Part shown: positions 28,518 through 36,591 of the stretch, one piece after another
Layout of the letters: each line of letters starts with the position of its first letter
Numbering within the stretch: position 1 is the stretch's first letter
Origin: Alphaproteobacteria bacterium 46_93_T64
Lineage (GTDB): Bacteria; Pseudomonadota; Alphaproteobacteria; Sneathiellales; Sneathiellaceae
DNA length: 64,000 nt
Assembly: GCA_002163135.1 (NCBI GenBank)
Contig: MAAN01000041.1
Coordinates: 155,622 to 219,621 of the forward strand
Direction of reading: 5' to 3'
Program-made: the position numbers and the translations under genes
The notes under the pieces: generated by a model
Told to the model about the DNA's origin: nothing
What the model saw: the letters and a program-made list of their open reading frames with translations, nothing else
Databases searched by the model: none

Positions 28518-28545
28518 AAGTAGCGTCAGGTGCCTAAAAGTAGCG
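28518..28545 (+). repeat. Two direct AAGTAGCG repeats ahead of the VPLPA-CTERM gene
   Basis: AAGTAGCG occurs at 28518-28525 and again at 28538-28545. The copies are exactly 20 bases apart, about two helical turns, so a protein binding both would lie on one face of the DNA. They lie 115-140 bases before the start at 28660. This may be an activator site, or chance in AT-rich DNA. Confidence 0.35.
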
Positions 28546-28659
28546 GGTAGAGCGAAAAATACTTTATTTTCGCGTATAAGGTGATAATGGTATCAACTAA
28601 TCAATGTGAAGGACGGGTGCTTTTTAATTAGCTTTCGGCCATATACGGGAAAGCTAAGC

Positions 28660-29283
28660 ATGAAAAAAATTATTTTAGGGCTTGTCGCTCTGGCGGCGTT
28701 TGTCGCGCCAGTATCTATAAATTCAGCTTCTGCAGCACTTGTCAGTAATATCAATACTGGTGAGGCTATATATTCTATCAATGGTCCGGGAACTGGTGGA
28801 GCCATAAATGCCCTTGAAATTGTTAAGCACCCGAATTGGGTAACTCCTACAGGTGATAGTGATTGGATAGGCGTTTCAAACGGTAGCCAAACTGATGCCG
28901 TGGGCGTATTCACATATGCAACATCTTTTGATCTGACGGGTTTCGATGCTTCTACAGCGTCTATAGCTGGTAAGGTTTCAGTCGACAATTCAGCAGTTTT
29001 CAAACTCAATGGCGTTGAAATCGGGATTTCTGTTGCGGGTTTTAGATCGTTAGTTGATTTCTCATTGTTGAGTGGATTTATAGATGGTCTGAACACTCTG
29101 GAAATACTTGTCACCAACAAGGCAGGCGGTGGCCTAAACCCAATGGGATTATTGATCAGTGACACTGCTATTCAAGTTACAGCAGTGCCGTTGCCAGCGG
29201 CTCTACCGCTTTATGGCGCTGGTGTCGTGCTGTTGGGACTCGTTGGCTGGCGACGTAAAGAGAAATCAATAGCTGCGGCCTAA
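28660..29283 (+). CDS. Exported protein with VPLPA-CTERM sorting signal
   Basis: A 207-residue secreted protein. Residues 1-25 form a signal peptide (MKKIILGLVALAAF...SASA). The C-terminus has VPLPAALPLYGAG, then a hydrophobic helix (VVLLGLVGW) and a basic end RRKEK, which is the VPLPA-CTERM tripartite signal recognised by exosortase/archaeosortase-type enzymes in Alphaproteobacteria. The mature region is rich in Ser, Asn and Gly and beta-prone, and I do not recognise it. Such proteins are usually anchored or released as part of extracellular matrix. No exosortase gene is in the window. A start at 28606 is possible but would bury the signal peptide. Confidence 0.85.
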   Translation: MKKIILGLVALAAFVAPVSINSASAALVSNINTGEAIYSINGPGTGGAINALEIVKHPNWVTPTGDSDWIGVSNGSQTDAVGVFTYATSFDLTGFDASTASIAGKVSVDNSAVFKLNGVEIGISVAGFRSLVDFSLLSGFIDGLNTLEILVTNKAGGGLNPMGLLISDTAIQVTAVPLPAALPLYGAGVVLLGLVGWRRKEKSIAAA

Positions 29284-29312
29284 ATCGGCTTATTGCTTGG
29301 TAGTTATGATTA

Positions 29313-29338
29313 GGCGCTCCTTCGGGGCGCCTTTTTTT
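29313..29338 (+). terminator. Rho-independent terminator of the VPLPA-CTERM gene
   Basis: An 8-bp GC-rich stem (GGCGCTCC pairing with GGGGCGCC, one G-U pair) with a three-base loop is followed by seven T residues. It begins 30 bases after the stop codon and gives a classic intrinsic terminator, isolating this gene from the YeeE-like gene downstream. Confidence 0.93.
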
Positions 29339-29378
29339 GTGCCTTTAATAGACCCGGCCATAAAAACGCATTAGTCTA

Positions 29379-30401
29379 ATGTGTATGTTTCTATTAATCT
29401 TGGCAATCATCCTTGCGTCTATAATTGGTTTCTCCGCCCACCGTGCAAGTCTTTGCACCGTGAGTGCCGTTGAAGAAATAATAACGACACGCCGCGCTTA
29501 CATGCTTGGTAGTTTCCTTAAAGCTGCGCTTTGGGTGATAGGCGTGACTTTGATTCTTACACAAATTTTCTCGAAAATGCCTGCGCATGTAGATGGATGG
29601 GATCTGACGCCCTACACAATTGTCGGCGGTTTGGTATTTGGTGCAGGTGCGGCCCTTAATGGTGGCTGTGCCGTATCCACATTAACACACCTTGGAAGCG
29701 GTAATTTGGGGAAACTATTGACGTTGGCGGGTTTTTTGTTGGGAGCAATGTCCTTCGGTTACATCAAAACGACAGGATGGATTTCTTCGCCCCAGCCAGT
29801 TGAAGCATTGCTTGTGCAAAATAGTAGTTGGAAGAACTGGATGCTGGGAGCGGTCGCGCTTTGGATGGTGTGGGAAGTGGTCCGTATTCTTAGAGTGCAG
29901 CTGAAAACCCACAAAATGGGGAACTTGATTGCGCCACGCTACAAATTGTCAAGCGCCGCCTTTCTAATTGGAATTTGCAACGGTGTCTTGTTCTTTGCTT
30001 ACGGTATTTGGTTGCATACAAGGTTGCTTGGGGATACAGCCCGTTTTCTAGTTTTAGATGCTCCGCAGCCGGACGTATTTCTGTGGGTGTTGTTTGGTTC
30101 TTTGGTGCTGGGAATTACCCTCTCCGCCCTGCAATCACAGCGATTTGCATTCAAGTGGAGGCCTCAAAAACATTGGATCGCATATTTTTTCGGCGGTATA
30201 TTTATGGGAAGCGGAGCTGCGCTGATACCGGGAGGGAATGATGTAATCCTGCTCAGTGCTCTGCCTTCATTGTCTTTGCATGCTGTCCCGGCTCTGATCT
30301 CCATTTTAGTCGGCGTTGCCGCGGCCTTGTACGCGCTGCGACTAATCGGTAACGAAATTGAGCATGTGGACTGCCAAGGAGACCTTTGTAAAAGCGACTA
30401 A
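29379..30401 (+). CDS. YeeE/YedE family membrane protein (sulfur-compound transport)
   Basis: A 340-residue polytopic membrane protein with about nine hydrophobic segments. Both half-signatures of the family are visible: FSAHRASLCTVSAVEE near the N-terminus and GLVFGAGAALNGGCAVSTLTHLGSGN near residues 84-110. A second-half equivalent, GIFMGSGAALIPGGNDV, follows. Characterised members import thiosulfate through conserved cysteines like those in LCTV and GGCAV. The C-terminus holds two more cysteines (HVDCQGDLCKSD). The start is ATG at 29379 or 29385. No sulfurtransferase lies beside it, so the cargo remains open. Confidence 0.83.
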   Translation: MCMFLLILAIILASIIGFSAHRASLCTVSAVEEIITTRRAYMLGSFLKAALWVIGVTLILTQIFSKMPAHVDGWDLTPYTIVGGLVFGAGAALNGGCAVSTLTHLGSGNLGKLLTLAGFLLGAMSFGYIKTTGWISSPQPVEALLVQNSSWKNWMLGAVALWMVWEVVRILRVQLKTHKMGNLIAPRYKLSSAAFLIGICNGVLFFAYGIWLHTRLLGDTARFLVLDAPQPDVFLWVLFGSLVLGITLSALQSQRFAFKWRPQKHWIAYFFGGIFMGSGAALIPGGNDVILLSALPSLSLHAVPALISILVGVAAALYALRLIGNEIEHVDCQGDLCKSD

Positions 30402-30437
30402 GTCTCTCATGACAGTCCAAATACTACATAATATCGC

Positions 30438-31784
30438 CTATAGAAGGTTCTTCACATCAGAGGAGAAGGTCGGGAAAGCAAACATATCTTCTTTCACTGC
30501 CGTAGCCGTAATGCCGTGCCGCATGGCAAAAGCAAACAGGTGAATGAGCTCCTCTCCGTTATGCCCAACCATATGAGCCCCTAGAATTTGATCAGTTTTC
30601 GTATCAACAATAACCTTGGCCCAAGCCACGGTTTCTGCGTAACTCTTCCCAGAAAACCAGCCTGTCATGTCATTCACTGACACTTTCACGTCCAACTCTT
30701 TATCAGCAGCTTCTTTTTCTGTTATGCCGACTGTGCTGAGGGCAGGGATCGTATAGACGCAACTCGGCGTTATTGAGTAGTCCGGTTTCAGTGTCGGACC
30801 ATTGACAATGTTATTACCAACGATCTTGCCTTCATAAGTCGCTATGGGTGATAGTTGAGGAGATGTGACAAGGCTATCACCACAAGCCCACACCGACGGA
30901 TTACTGGTTGAACGCAAATATTCATCTGTTTCGATGGCGATGCGATCATGTGTAACGTTCGCGGCTTCAAGGTTCAGTGTATCGACATTGGCAATGCGTC
31001 CTGCGCCATTGATGATACGATCAGCCTCTGTCGTCATTTCTTGGCCGTCATGCTCGTAAATTACGCGCAATTTATCGCCTGTTTCTTGAATTTCTTTAAC
31101 CCGAACGTTTGTTTTTACGGTAACCCCAATTCGTTCGCTTTCCGCTTGAATAGCAGCTACTGCACCGCTTTCAATGCGAGGGAGTAACTGCGGCATGACT
31201 TCCAATATAGTTACTTTGGTGCCTGCACGTGCATAGACATGGCTGAATTCCATGGCGATAACGCCGCCGCCGATAAAGACCACTTCATTCGGTTGTTCTT
31301 CTTCCGACAGAACTTCGTCGGAAGTGATCATCAATTCTGCCCCGGGAATGGGAAGTGGCCGGGTTTTTGAGCCCGTTGCGATTACAATATTATCAGCCTC
31401 AAGTATCTGCCCGTTCACTTCGATGGTGTTTGGTCCAACAAATCTGGCGGATCCCCAATACACGTCACCTCTTTTTTTGGCGACGCCAGCCATGGCATCG
31501 GGGATAAAGCTCACCATGTCTTTTTCGCGTTGGATGAGCTTTGTCCAATTAAGCTTTGGCTTTCCAACTTCTATTTCATGGACGCTTGCCATTTCAATTT
31601 CATGAAGAGAGTGAGCGGCTGCGACAAGAACTTTCTTAGGTGTACATCCCCTGTTTGGGCAAGTTCCACCAAAGTCGCGTTCTTCTATGAAAGCAATTTT
31701 CTTACCTGCTTCATGAGCGATAGCAGAAACGCCCAGTCCGGCATTACCGCCGCCCAAAATTATAATGTCATATTTGTTTGTCAT
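30438..31784 (-). CDS. Pyridine nucleotide-disulfide oxidoreductase (glutathione reductase/mercuric reductase class)
   Basis: A 448-residue class I flavin disulfide oxidoreductase. The FAD motif is IILGGGNAGLG, and the redox-active pair is C42-x4-C47 within GGTCPNRGCTPKK. The NAD(P) motif is VVFIGGGVIAMEF, the second FAD motif is VWACGDSL, and the C-terminal dimer domain ends in GHNGEELIHLFAFAMRHG. The last stretch lacks the HPT-E pair of classical glutathione reductase: it has NGEEL where HPTAEE is usual, so disulfide chemistry may differ. It is monocistronic and converges on the YeeE-like gene. Confidence 0.85.
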   Translation of the reverse strand: MTNKYDIIILGGGNAGLGVSAIAHEAGKKIAFIEERDFGGTCPNRGCTPKKVLVAAAHSLHEIEMASVHEIEVGKPKLNWTKLIQREKDMVSFIPDAMAGVAKKRGDVYWGSARFVGPNTIEVNGQILEADNIVIATGSKTRPLPIPGAELMITSDEVLSEEEQPNEVVFIGGGVIAMEFSHVYARAGTKVTILEVMPQLLPRIESGAVAAIQAESERIGVTVKTNVRVKEIQETGDKLRVIYEHDGQEMTTEADRIINGAGRIANVDTLNLEAANVTHDRIAIETDEYLRSTSNPSVWACGDSLVTSPQLSPIATYEGKIVGNNIVNGPTLKPDYSITPSCVYTIPALSTVGITEKEAADKELDVKVSVNDMTGWFSGKSYAETVAWAKVIVDTKTDQILGAHMVGHNGEELIHLFAFAMRHGITATAVKEDMFAFPTFSSDVKNLL

Positions 31785-32116
31785 GTAACCAATCTCATTC
31801 AGTGTTGATAGATCTAGCTAAACCCTATAATTAAATAGTCGAACTTACTAATGTAGGTGGCCGCAGGCTACGATGAAGTAAAATAAAAGTGACGAGTTTG
31901 TGATATGGGAAAAGGATTAGCAAAGATGTGCGCTAAAATGTGGAAAACCGCATAATTTGAATGTCTAATAGTGTGTTCTCTTAAAGTGAGAAACATGGTT
32001 ATTCTTATTTACGCGTATTCGAAAAACGTTTGAAAACTCCTTGTGAGATTGTGAACCTTGTGTCACTGTTTTCCGCATAAAACTGAAACAATTCGAAAAT
32101 TATTGGGGGAGAAACC
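31785..32116. other. 332-bp divergent intergenic region before phnD
   Basis: An AT-rich gap between the oxidoreductase and phnD that must hold both promoters. TTGTG occurs three times close together (32041, 32049 and 32058), which might be a regulator site. I looked for a Pho box (two CTGTCAT-like repeats 11 bp apart) and did not find a convincing one. A ribosome site (GGGGGAG) precedes the phnD ATG. Confidence 0.4.
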
Positions 32117-33094
32117 ATGAAATTGAAAAATTTGGCGCTAGGCGCCGCAGCTACGCTTCTTGCGTCAGTTATGGCATCAACAAGTTCGTATGCCGCTGAG
32201 TGTGCTCGCGGCACATTGGATTCGCGCTATTGCGATGTAGATGGCGATCTTTTGGCTGATACGCCAGCAGATGCTTCAAAGCAGCTTGACCCGTCAACGC
32301 TTGTATTTGCATATACGCCAGTTGAAGATCCTGCTGTATATAAAGAAGCATGGAGCGATTTCCTGACGCATATGGAAAAAGTAACGGGCAAAAAAGTTCA
32401 GTTCTTCCCCGTACAAAGTAATGCAGCACAAATCGAAGCCATGCGTTCTGGCCGTTTGCATATTGCGGGCTTCAACACAGGTTCAAATCCGCTTGCTGTG
32501 AACTGTGCTGGTTTTAATCCATTTACAATTATGGCATCTGCAGATGGCAACTTCGGTTATGAAATGGAAATCATTACATATCCAGGCAGCGGCATTAATA
32601 AAGTTGAAGATATCAAAGGCAAGCAACTTGCCTTTACATCACCGACTTCAAACTCTGGTTTCAAAGCGCCTTCAGCTATTCTGAAAGCTGATTTCGATAT
32701 GGAAGCCAAAAGAGATTTTGAACCTGCGTTCTCAGGTAAGCATGATAACTCTATTCTTGGTGTCGCGAATAAAGATTATCTAGCTGCCTCTATCGCAAAC
32801 TCTGTGATGCACCGTATGTTAAAGCGTGATGTGATTAAAGCGGATCAAGTTAAATCCATTTACAAGTCACAAACATTCCCAACAACAGGTTTTGGTGTGG
32901 TGTATAACCTCAAGCCAGAACTTAAAGCCAAAATTGAAGAAGCATTTTTCTCCTTCGAATGGGCAGGGTCTTCGTTGGAAGAAGAATTCTCAAAATCAAA
33001 TGAAGCTCAATTCTTGAAAATGACATACAAAAAATTCTGGGATGTTATTCGCAAAATCGATACTGCAAATGGTGTAAAATACACTTGTAAATAA
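32117..33094 (+). CDS. phnD: Phosphonate/phosphate-ester ABC transporter binding protein PhnD
   Basis: A 325-residue periplasmic binding protein. Residues 1-27 form a signal peptide (LALGAAATLLASVMASTSSYA). The mature chain has STLVFAYTPVEDPAVYKEAW, the PhnD opening, then VQSNAAQIEAMRSGRLHIAGFNTG and KQLAFTSPTSNSGFKAPSAI, which form the phosphoryl-binding region. PhnD-family proteins bind phosphonates, phosphite or phosphate esters. It is the first gene of a transporter operon and is separated from phnC by a terminator-like hairpin. Confidence 0.92.
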   Translation: MKLKNLALGAAATLLASVMASTSSYAAECARGTLDSRYCDVDGDLLADTPADASKQLDPSTLVFAYTPVEDPAVYKEAWSDFLTHMEKVTGKKVQFFPVQSNAAQIEAMRSGRLHIAGFNTGSNPLAVNCAGFNPFTIMASADGNFGYEMEIITYPGSGINKVEDIKGKQLAFTSPTSNSGFKAPSAILKADFDMEAKRDFEPAFSGKHDNSILGVANKDYLAASIANSVMHRMLKRDVIKADQVKSIYKSQTFPTTGFGVVYNLKPELKAKIEEAFFSFEWAGSSLEEEFSKSNEAQFLKMTYKKFWDVIRKIDTANGVKYTCK

Positions 33095-33105
33095 GTGATC
33101 AATGT

Positions 33106-33137
33106 AACCGTGAGCGTTATTTCGCTCGCGGTTTTTT
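33106..33137 (+). terminator. Intra-operon terminator/attenuator between phnD and phnC
   Basis: The stem CCGTGAGCG pairs with CGCTCGCGG (33108-33116 with 33123-33131, one G-U pair), is extended by an AA/TT pair and is followed by TTTTTT. It begins 12 bases after the phnD stop and ends about 20 bases before the phnC start. Such partial terminators let binding proteins be made in excess of the membrane parts. Confidence 0.85.
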
Positions 33138-33159
33138 CTTGGCGTATGTGTAGGTTATA

Positions 33160-33939
33160 ATGCTTCAAATACAAAAATTGACGAAAAAATACCCCACAGG
33201 TGATCTCGCCCTTACGGCTGTAGATCTTGAAATTCCTAAGGGGCAGGTGCTTGCGCTAATTGGCCCGTCTGGTGCTGGTAAAAGTACGCTTATTCGTTGC
33301 ATCAACAGGCTTGTTGAACCAACAAGTGGAACTGTCACTCTCAATGGCGAAAATATTACTTCGTTGGGATCTAGAGGACTGCGCACCGTTCGCCGGAAAA
33401 TGGGAATGATTTTCCAAGAATATGCGCTGGTGGAACGCTTGACCGTTATGGAAAATGTTCTGTCCGGTCGCTTAGGCTATGTCGGTTTTTGGCGGAGCTT
33501 TTTACGCAAATATCCGCAATCTGACATCGATGAAGCTTTTCGTCTTTTAGACCGTGTAGGTCTTCTCCATATGGCGGATAAACGCGCGGATGAACTCTCT
33601 GGTGGTCAACGCCAACGGGTCGGTATTGCGCGGGCTCTCATACAAGATCCTGACTTGTTACTTGTTGATGAGCCAACTGCATCGCTTGATCCAAAGACTT
33701 CTCGTCAGATCATGCGCCTCATTTGTGAGCTTTGTGAAGAGCGTGGTTTGGCTGCAATTATCAATATCCATGATGTTGCATTGGCACAGATGTTTGTACA
33801 GCGCGTTGTTGGTCTAAAACTTGGTGTGATTGAGTTCGACGGTGCGCCCGATGAATTGACGCCGGATGTCCTGACCACCATTTACGGTGAGGAAGACTGG
33901 GAAGCCACAATTGAAAAAGTTGACGAGGAAGACGCATGA
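33160..33939 (+). CDS. phnC: Phosphonate-type ABC transporter ATPase PhnC
   Basis: A 259-residue ATPase. Walker A is GPSGAGKST, the Q-loop is [25 protein letters not shown], which is diagnostic for PhnC, the signature is [15 protein letters not shown], and Walker B is [13 protein letters not shown]. It powers uptake of a phosphonate or phosphate ester from PhnD through the two PhnE proteins. Its stop overlaps the phnE start by four bases (ATGA, 33936-33939). Confidence 0.94.
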   Translation: MLQIQKLTKKYPTGDLALTAVDLEIPKGQVLALIGPSGAGKSTLIRCINRLVEPTSGTVTLNGENITSLGSRGLRTVRRKMGMIFQEYALVERLTVMENVLSGRLGYVGFWRSFLRKYPQSDIDEAFRLLDRVGLLHMADKRADELSGGQRQRVGIARALIQDPDLLLVDEPTASLDPKTSRQIMRLICELCEERGLAAIINIHDVALAQMFVQRVVGLKLGVIEFDGAPDELTPDVLTTIYGEEDWEATIEKVDEEDA

Positions 33940-34766
33940 GTACGGTTGTACTTGATGACGCTTTGCTTGAGCAACGATTAGGAACAGCTTGGCGTAAACC
34001 CCATTTTATTAAGAATCCGATTTTAAGATGGACTCTGTTGATTGGTGCGCTGGTCTATCTGGTTCTTGCCTTTGGCTCGATCGATGTAAACTGGACACGT
34101 GTGAGCGAGGGTCTTATCCGTGGTTGGAAATTTGTTGTTGCTTTTGCAAACCCGGATTTCTTCACGCGCGGCACTGATATCCGTGAGGGGTTAATCGAAA
34201 GTGTTATTATGGCGGTGTCATCCACTGTGGTTGGTATCGCGATTTCAATCCCAATTGGCCTCGGGGCGGCAAGAAACATTGCACCGTTGCCTGTTTATTT
34301 GGTCTGCCGGGGCATCGTCGCACTTTCTCGCGCTCTTAATGAAATCATTGTCGCCATTTTAATGGTCGCTATTTTTGGATTTGGTCCGCTCGCAGGTTTT
34401 ATTACACTAAGCTTCGCAACGATTGGTTTCCTAGCCAAATTGCTAGCGGAAGAAATCGAAGACATGAACAAGGTTCAGGCGGAAGCTGTTAAAGCCACTG
34501 GATCCTCGTGGTTACAATGGATTAATTACGGCGTTCAGCCGCAAGTGATGCCGCGTCTTGTCGGGCTTTCAATCTATCGTTTAGATATTAACTTCCGTGA
34601 ATCTGCTGTGTTAGGGCTTGTCGGCGCTGGTGGTATCGGGGCAACTTTGAATACTGCGTTTGATCGATATGAGTTTGATACAGCCGCGGCTATCTTGCTG
34701 ATGATTATCGGTACCGTAATGGTACTTGAATATTTATCAGGTGTTATTCGGAAGAAAGTACAGTAA
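33936..34766 (+). CDS. phnE: Phosphonate-type ABC transporter permease PhnE (first copy)
   Basis: A 276-residue inner-membrane permease with about six hydrophobic segments. The ABC coupling region reads [21 protein letters not shown], and the PhnE hallmark [22 protein letters not shown] lies near residue 210. It is coupled to phnC by a four-base overlap and to the second permease by a one-base overlap (TAATG at 34764-34768). The two permeases probably form a heterodimeric channel. Confidence 0.93.
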   Translation: MSTVVLDDALLEQRLGTAWRKPHFIKNPILRWTLLIGALVYLVLAFGSIDVNWTRVSEGLIRGWKFVVAFANPDFFTRGTDIREGLIESVIMAVSSTVVGIAISIPIGLGAARNIAPLPVYLVCRGIVALSRALNEIIVAILMVAIFGFGPLAGFITLSFATIGFLAKLLAEEIEDMNKVQAEAVKATGSSWLQWINYGVQPQVMPRLVGLSIYRLDINFRESAVLGLVGAGGIGATLNTAFDRYEFDTAAAILLMIIGTVMVLEYLSGVIRKKVQ

Positions 34767-35584
34767 TGCCAGTTTCAGAAAATTCTTCAGGTGTAAAAGT
34801 CTGGCAAATCCGGGATCGAAACCAGACACTTGTTCGCTGGTTTGGTTATCTGATTGCTGTGGCGGTATTTATGTATTGCTGGAAGCAAATTTCCGATGCG
34901 ACCACATGGTATTTCGTATGGGATGCTCCAAGGATTGCCGCTGATATCGGATCGCGTGCTATGCCGCCACGTTGGGAATATATTGGTGAATTGTGGGGAC
35001 CCATTTGGGACACACTTAACATTGCAACTCTCGGCACCGTACTTGCCTTGATCATGGCTGTTCCGGTCGCCTTTCTTGCTGCGAGTAATACAACGCCAAG
35101 CAAGATTTTCGTGCGGCCCATTGCTCTGTTTATCATTGTATCTACCCGATCAATCAACTCCCTGATCTGGGCGCTATTGCTGGTGTCGATTATCGGACCA
35201 GGTGTCGCTGCCGGGCTTGTGGCCATTGCCATTCGTTCAGTCGGTTTCTGTGCTAAATTGCTTTATGAAGCCATTGAAGAAATCGACACCAAGCAGATTG
35301 AAGCGATTACAGCTACGGGGGCTTCTCGCTGGCAGGTGATGGTATATGGTATTGTTCCACAAATATTACCCTCCTTTGCCGGAATCTCCGTTTTCCGTTG
35401 GGATATCAATATCCGGGAATCCACTGTTCTTGGGCTTGTTGGCGCGGGCGGTATTGGATTGCAATTGCAATCTTCGTTAAATGTACTCGCTTGGCCACAA
35501 GTTGCATTGATCCTTCTTGTGATCCTTGTCGCCGTTGTCATCGGAGAATGGGTATCAGCAAAGGTGCGCGGTGCAATCATCTAA
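34766..35584 (+). CDS. phnE2: Phosphonate-type ABC transporter permease PhnE (second copy)
   Basis: A 272-residue paralogue of the preceding permease. It carries EAITATGASRWQVMVYGIVPQ and [22 protein letters not shown] at equivalent positions, so the two arose by duplication. Tandem phnE genes are common in phnCDEE operons. Its N-terminus is about 20 residues longer before the first membrane helix (VRWFGYLIAVAVFMYCW). The final 14 bases overlap the HAD gene if that gene uses the GTG at 35571. Confidence 0.92.
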   Translation: MPVSENSSGVKVWQIRDRNQTLVRWFGYLIAVAVFMYCWKQISDATTWYFVWDAPRIAADIGSRAMPPRWEYIGELWGPIWDTLNIATLGTVLALIMAVPVAFLAASNTTPSKIFVRPIALFIIVSTRSINSLIWALLLVSIIGPGVAAGLVAIAIRSVGFCAKLLYEAIEEIDTKQIEAITATGASRWQVMVYGIVPQILPSFAGISVFRWDINIRESTVLGLVGAGGIGLQLQSSLNVLAWPQVALILLVILVAVVIGEWVSAKVRGAII

Positions 35585-36509
35585 ATATTTTGAAGACCTG
35601 TTTCCTTGTTTAAACGGGGAACAGGCTTTCGATCTGTATCAAGAAATACAGACTCAACTTCCTCAGGCAAGTTATCCTGCATTCTCTGTAGCTAAGGCGT
35701 CCCTTCTGGATGTCGCTGAGAACATTGACACATTCGTTTTTGATGCCTTTGGCGTGCTAAATGTCGGCGAGTCAACTATCGATGGTGCCGTTCAGCGTAT
35801 CGCTGATTTAAGGGCGCTTGGGAAAAACGTTTTTGTCCTGACGAACGCCGCCAGTTACAATGCAAAAGACACATTTACCAAATTCGAAAATCTCGGGTTT
35901 GATTTTTCAGCGTCTGAAATTGTCTCCAGCCGGAATGCGGCGGAGGCTGCTTTGATCTCTATTGGGGCTGATATGATCTGGGGCGTCGCAGCGACAGATA
36001 AATTCGATATTTCTGAACTCCCTCAGACAGCTCTTAAGCTTGGGGATGATGTCGAGGATTACGACGCAGCAACCGCTTTTCTGTTCTTGTCAGTACAAGA
36101 TTGGAATGCTGATCGTCAGGCAATGCTTGAGGCGTCACTTGAGAGAAACAAAAGGCCGGTTATTATTGCCAATCCGGACATTGTCGCGCCACGTGGAAAT
36201 ACGTTTTCAACTGAACCCGGTTACTTTGGACACCGCATGGCACGTCTTCTGGATGTTGAAGTGCAGTTCCACGGCAAACCGTTTCCGTCAGTATACGATA
36301 TCGTTGCGAAACGTTTGGCGGCTTCTAACGTGGCTCCTGAGCGAATTTGTATGGTTGGAGATACACTCCACACAGATATTCTTGGTGGCGCAGCACGTGG
36401 TTGGAAAACAGCTCTTGTTACTGATCATGGTTTGTTTAAAGGGCTGGATCCTAACCATTACATAAAACAGAGCGGCATTGCTCCTGATTGGATGATTGGC
36501 TCCATTTAG
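35571..36509 (+). CDS. HAD-IIA family phosphatase (TIGR01459-like), GTG start overlapping phnE2
   Basis: A 312-residue HAD hydrolase of subclass IIA. The nucleophile motif is TFVFDAFGVLN, with the second Asp replaced by an aromatic residue as in the D-x-W-G-V form of the TIGR01459 group. Motif II is VLTNAAS, and motif III/IV is ICMVGDTLHTDILGG, followed by a magnesium-binding GDxxxTD pattern. The open frame has an ATG at 35526, but a GTG at 35571 with AAAGG five bases upstream is better placed; it overlaps phnE2 by 14 bases. As the last gene of the importer operon it may dephosphorylate the imported ester or a product of it. Confidence 0.85.
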   Translation: MQSSKYFEDLFPCLNGEQAFDLYQEIQTQLPQASYPAFSVAKASLLDVAENIDTFVFDAFGVLNVGESTIDGAVQRIADLRALGKNVFVLTNAASYNAKDTFTKFENLGFDFSASEIVSSRNAAEAALISIGADMIWGVAATDKFDISELPQTALKLGDDVEDYDAATAFLFLSVQDWNADRQAMLEASLERNKRPVIIANPDIVAPRGNTFSTEPGYFGHRMARLLDVEVQFHGKPFPSVYDIVAKRLAASNVAPERICMVGDTLHTDILGGAARGWKTALVTDHGLFKGLDPNHYIKQSGIAPDWMIGSI

Positions 36510-36591
36510 GATAATTGTCTTCTTTTTTCTCAACTTGTTTATTAGTCTATTCTCAAGTTGCACCTCTCAGCTATTGAAAAGGAAGACGGTC

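Noticed and set aside
32041..32066. Possible Pho box before phnD
   Set aside because: The repeats TTGTG are 8-9 bp apart and not CTGTCAT-like; spacing of 11 bp is required.
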